A stretch of 25,340 nt of DNA from Acidobacteriota bacterium (lineage in GTDB: Bacteria; Acidobacteriota; HRBIN11). The translations under genes were made by a program, and so were the position numbers. The stretch's first letter is position 1; each line of letters begins with the position of its first letter. Where the stretch lies: contig JAUQPV010000011.1 of NCBI GenBank assembly GCA_030550225.1, forward strand, positions 1-25,340, read 5' to 3'. The notes beneath the pieces were generated by a model that did no database searches, was not told where the DNA came from, and saw only the letters and a program-made list of their open reading frames with translations. Positions 23,397 through 25,340 of this stretch are shown in pieces.

Positions 23397-23471
23397 GCGG
23401 GCGTAACTCAGGGGTAGAGTGCGAGCTTCCCAAGCTCGAAGTCGCGGGTTCAAATCCCGTCGCCCGCTCCA
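23397..23471 (+). tRNA. tRNA-Gly (anticodon CCC)
   Basis: Acceptor GCGGGCG/CGCCCGC, discriminator T and encoded CCA. Anticodon stem CGAGC/GCTCG with loop TTCCCAA, anticodon CCC at 23429-23431, reading GGG. The T arm has GGGTTCAAATCCC. Own promoter and terminator are visible. Confidence 0.96.
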
Positions 23472-23473
23472 TG

Positions 23474-23565
23474 GGTAGATAGGCATAGAGCGAAGGGCAT
23501 GGGGCCCAGCGTATGCTCGGCGTTTGGCCCTATGCACTTGGCTCTATGCCTTTTGTTTATCTACC
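23474..23565 (+). terminator. long hairpin terminator after tRNA-Gly
   Basis: AGGCATAGAGC (23481-23491) pairs perfectly with 23541-23551 and is followed by a T-rich tract (23551-23560). GGTAGAT (23474-23480) also pairs with 23559-23565 beyond the tract. Inside, GCATGGGGCC pairs with GGCCCTATGC with one G-U. The downstream 23566-23677 holds no gene, only CCCGGCGAATCCC-type phrases. Confidence 0.7.
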
Positions 23566-23677
23566 GACCTGCCGTCATTTCTGGGGGAGGGTGAGCCCTA
23601 TCTGCATGATCGCCGGTCATGGAACCCGGCGAATCCCCAACACCCGGCGCCGAATCCCTGAAAGATAGGTAGGGGCT

Positions 23678-24148
23678 ATGGGGCTTTTCGAAAAGGAGAA
23701 GAAGGACGCCGGGCGCTCGGTCGCGCCTGTCGTGGCGACGCCGCCGGCTGGCACCTCCGAGGCGGGTCTGAAGGGGTCACCGACTCGTACGGTCATCAGT
23801 GCAAACGTTTCCATCCGAGGGGAAATCGACGCTTCGGACGACGTGGTCATCGAGGGCACGGTCGAGGGCCATGTCCAGAGTCGTCGGAGTGTGATCGTGG
23901 GACCCCAGGGCCGGGTCCATGCCGACATCCAGGCCCAGGTCATCGAGGTCCAGGGTCATGTCCAGGGGAACCTGAAGGCCTACGAGCGCCTTCGGCTGGG
24001 CGAGAACGCCCGGGTCGAGGGTGACATCTTGACCCGCCGGCTGACGGTCGAGGAGACGGCCTTCGTGAAAGGGCGCATCGAGATGCTGACCGAGACACCG
24101 GAGGCCCGGGGCGTGGAGGCATCCCTTCAGGAGGCTTCGTCCGGATGA
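23678..24148 (+). CDS. bactofilin
   Basis: A 156-residue bactofilin (DUF583), a nucleotide-independent cytoskeletal polymer scaffolding envelope enzymes or polar proteins. A short N-terminal tail MGLFEKEKK may bind membrane. Then from about residue 37 comes the beta-helix core with regularly spaced hydrophobic rungs (TVISANVSIRGEIDASDD, VIEGTVEGHVQ, VIVGPQGRVHADIQ, VIEVQGHVQGNLKAYERL, GENARVEGDILTRRL). ATG 23678 has AGGTAGG four bases upstream. Its stop overlaps the next gene as ATGA, so the two are co-translated. Confidence 0.93.
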   Translation: MGLFEKEKKDAGRSVAPVVATPPAGTSEAGLKGSPTRTVISANVSIRGEIDASDDVVIEGTVEGHVQSRRSVIVGPQGRVHADIQAQVIEVQGHVQGNLKAYERLRLGENARVEGDILTRRLTVEETAFVKGRIEMLTETPEARGVEASLQEASSG

Positions 24149-24810
24149 CGTCGGGGGCGCCGACCGTCGAGATCCGGGTCTTTGCGGTACCGCCGTTTTA
24201 CAAAAATGGCTACGTCGTCGCCTGTCCGACGTCCGGCGCGGCAGTCCTCATCGACCCCGGGGATGAAGTCGACTCGCTGATTCAGGCCGTCGAGACCGAG
24301 GGGTGGACCCCGGTGGCCGTCCTGATCACCCATGGTCATGTAGACCACATCAGCGGGGTCGGGCGTGTGCGCCAGCGGTGGGCGGTGCCCGTGTACCTCC
24401 ATCAGGCCGACCTCTTTTTGTACGAAGTCCTGCCCGAACAGACTCGCTGGCTGGGCCTCGACCTCGCCTATGAACCCGTTCCACCGCCGGACCAGTTCTA
24501 TGATCATGGAGACGAGGTTCCCGTGGGGACGCTGACGGTCCGGGTTCACCATACACCGGGCCATACGCCGGGAAGCGTGTGCCTCCAGGTCGACCGCCAT
24601 CTCTTCACGGGGGATACGCTGTTTGCCGGGACGGTCGGGCGGACGGACCTGCCGGGCGGGTCCTACGAAACCCTCCTGCGGTCGATCATGACCCGCATCG
24701 TTCCCCTGGGGGACGACGTCGTGATCCACCCGGGCCACGGCCCCGAGTCGACCGTCGGCCGGGAGCGCCTGGTCAATCCGTTCCTTCAGCTTCCATACGT
24801 GCCGTTGTAA
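24145..24810 (+). CDS. metallo-beta-lactamase-fold hydrolase (glyoxalase II-like)
   Basis: A 221-residue single-domain MBL-fold enzyme with a complete dinuclear metal site: THGHVDH (His63, His65, Asp67, His68), His140 in HTPGHTPGS, Asp157 in LFTGDTLF and His198 in IHPGHGP. The sequence resembles glyoxalase II-like or persulfide-dioxygenase-like hydrolases, without the C-terminal glutathione-binding domain of true GloB. The substrate is therefore open; thioesters are plausible. ATG overlaps the bactofilin stop by four bases. Confidence 0.88.
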   Translation: MTSGAPTVEIRVFAVPPFYKNGYVVACPTSGAAVLIDPGDEVDSLIQAVETEGWTPVAVLITHGHVDHISGVGRVRQRWAVPVYLHQADLFLYEVLPEQTRWLGLDLAYEPVPPPDQFYDHGDEVPVGTLTVRVHHTPGHTPGSVCLQVDRHLFTGDTLFAGTVGRTDLPGGSYETLLRSIMTRIVPLGDDVVIHPGHGPESTVGRERLVNPFLQLPYVPL

Positions 24811-25068
24811 ATGCGGGGCTGGGGGCTGGGCGTTCGGTGTTAGGGACAGGATGTAATAAAGCCGTTCGGCTCGTGAGAATCCGGATCCTTCGAGAAGGGC
24901 GAACGGCGAAGAGCTCCCGACCTGCCCATCGGCCCGAGACTGTGGCTCGTCCCTTCGTTCCTTCGTCCCTCCGTCCCTTTGAGAAACCGCGCCTCTCGGG
25001 CGGTGGGGAGGGCCGTCCCGATACGATTCTTACGAACTGAACGGCTCTGTTAAGGCGCCGAGGCGACC
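24811..25068. other. intergenic region before prmA
   Basis: No gene seen. It starts with GGGGCTGGGGGCTGGGCG and GTTCGGTGTTAGGG phrases, similar in reverse to 3671-3700. GCCGTTCG (24861-24868) is complementary to 24900-24907 around CCTTC-GA-GAAGG (24887-24898). A CTTCGTTCCTTCGTCCCTCC pyrimidine run spans about 24952-24980. No convincing promoter. Confidence 0.5.
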
Positions 25069-25340
25069 ATGAGGCATCCAGGATCCAGCCATCCCGTCTG
25101 GGAGGTCGTCATCGAGTTCCACCGACCCGAGATGGAGGAGTGGTTCGTCGAGCGGGTTACGGCCCTGCAGAACGTCGGGATGTACTGGACCGTCCGGGGG
25201 CCTATCCTCTCCGCCCACGTGTTCACGGATGCGCCCCCCGAGGCCCGATCGCTCTGGGCGGAGCTGGCCCGCTGGGACCCGGAAGTCCAGGTCCGTCAGC
25301 GGATCTTGAAGTATCGGGACTGGCAAAAGCAGTGGCAACG
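25069..25340 (+). CDS. prmA: probable ribosomal protein L11 methyltransferase, N-terminal part
   Basis: Truncated by the window edge; 90 codons are visible. The start has GAGG five bases before ATG. The segment VWEVVIEFHRPEMEEWFVER, a Gly/Trp turn, strand-rich middle and the ending YRDWQKQWQ resemble the N-terminal substrate-binding domain of PrmA, which typically ends in a DW-x3-W motif before the methyltransferase domain. The catalytic domain is not in the window, so the assignment is tentative. Confidence 0.55.
   Translation, partial: MRHPGSSHPVWEVVIEFHRPEMEEWFVERVTALQNVGMYWTVRGPILSAHVFTDAPPEARSLWAELARWDPEVQVRQRILKYRDWQKQWQ

Overview
The window is a GC-rich bacterial chromosome segment (about two thirds G+C by eye). 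It carries 20 complete protein genes, one protein gene cut by the right edge, and two tRNA genes. A 1029-residue outer-membrane TonB-dependent receptor with an N-terminal carboxypeptidase-like regulatory domain (Oar type) points to a diderm; such receptors are typical of Acidobacteriota, so that phylum is my best but uncertain guess. A spermidine-synthase/BpsA pair for branched-chain polyamines suggests a thermophile. No transposase, phage, CRISPR or plasmid gene is visible.

Layout from left to right. A plus-strand alpha/beta hydrolase and pyrE meet a minus-strand pair (apbE, then a DinB-family protein). A plus-strand universal stress protein follows. Next is a minus-strand run of cinA, a TalC-type transaldolase and a lipoprotein with a degraded sulfatase-like domain. 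A long non-coding stretch (7996-8864) full of small hairpins precedes the TonB receptor. The minus-strand block after it holds a GT2 glycosyltransferase and an SDR epimerase (with a good promoter), tRNA-Arg(ACG), and a tightly overlapping pgm/ftsB-like/truB operon. The plus-strand operon speE-bpsA-gluzincin peptidase has overlapping genes throughout. It is followed by a 110-bp MITE-like element, a minus-strand MscS channel, a divergent CNT-type transporter, tRNA-Gly(CCC) with promoter and terminator, a bactofilin/metallo-hydrolase pair, and the first 90 codons of a probable prmA.

The most unusual layer is between the genes. Almost every intergenic gap is built from recurring short phrases and near-perfect small inverted repeats. 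Examples are heptamer runs of the type TGCARGA, a roughly 48-bp unit present twice, hairpins sharing a TGAC loop with compensated stems, and hairpins of the form GCAGACG-loop-CGTCTGC. Some phrases invade gene ends: they supply the stop codons of four unrelated genes and appear to have extended ApbE and the peptidase. The MITE-like element fits the same theme and is flanked by a 10-bp direct repeat that contains the peptidase stop codon.

By role, the genes cover pyrimidine salvage/synthesis (pyrE), flavinylation (apbE), pentose phosphate metabolism (transaldolase), NAD-by-product recycling (cinA), envelope glycan synthesis (GT2, epimerase, phosphohexomutase), division and RNA modification (ftsB-like, truB), polyamines (speE, bpsA), osmotic protection (MscS), transport (TonB receptor, CNT), the cytoskeleton (bactofilin) and probably ribosome modification (prmA). 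Starts were chosen from Shine-Dalgarno spacing and family alignments recalled from memory; no database search was run.
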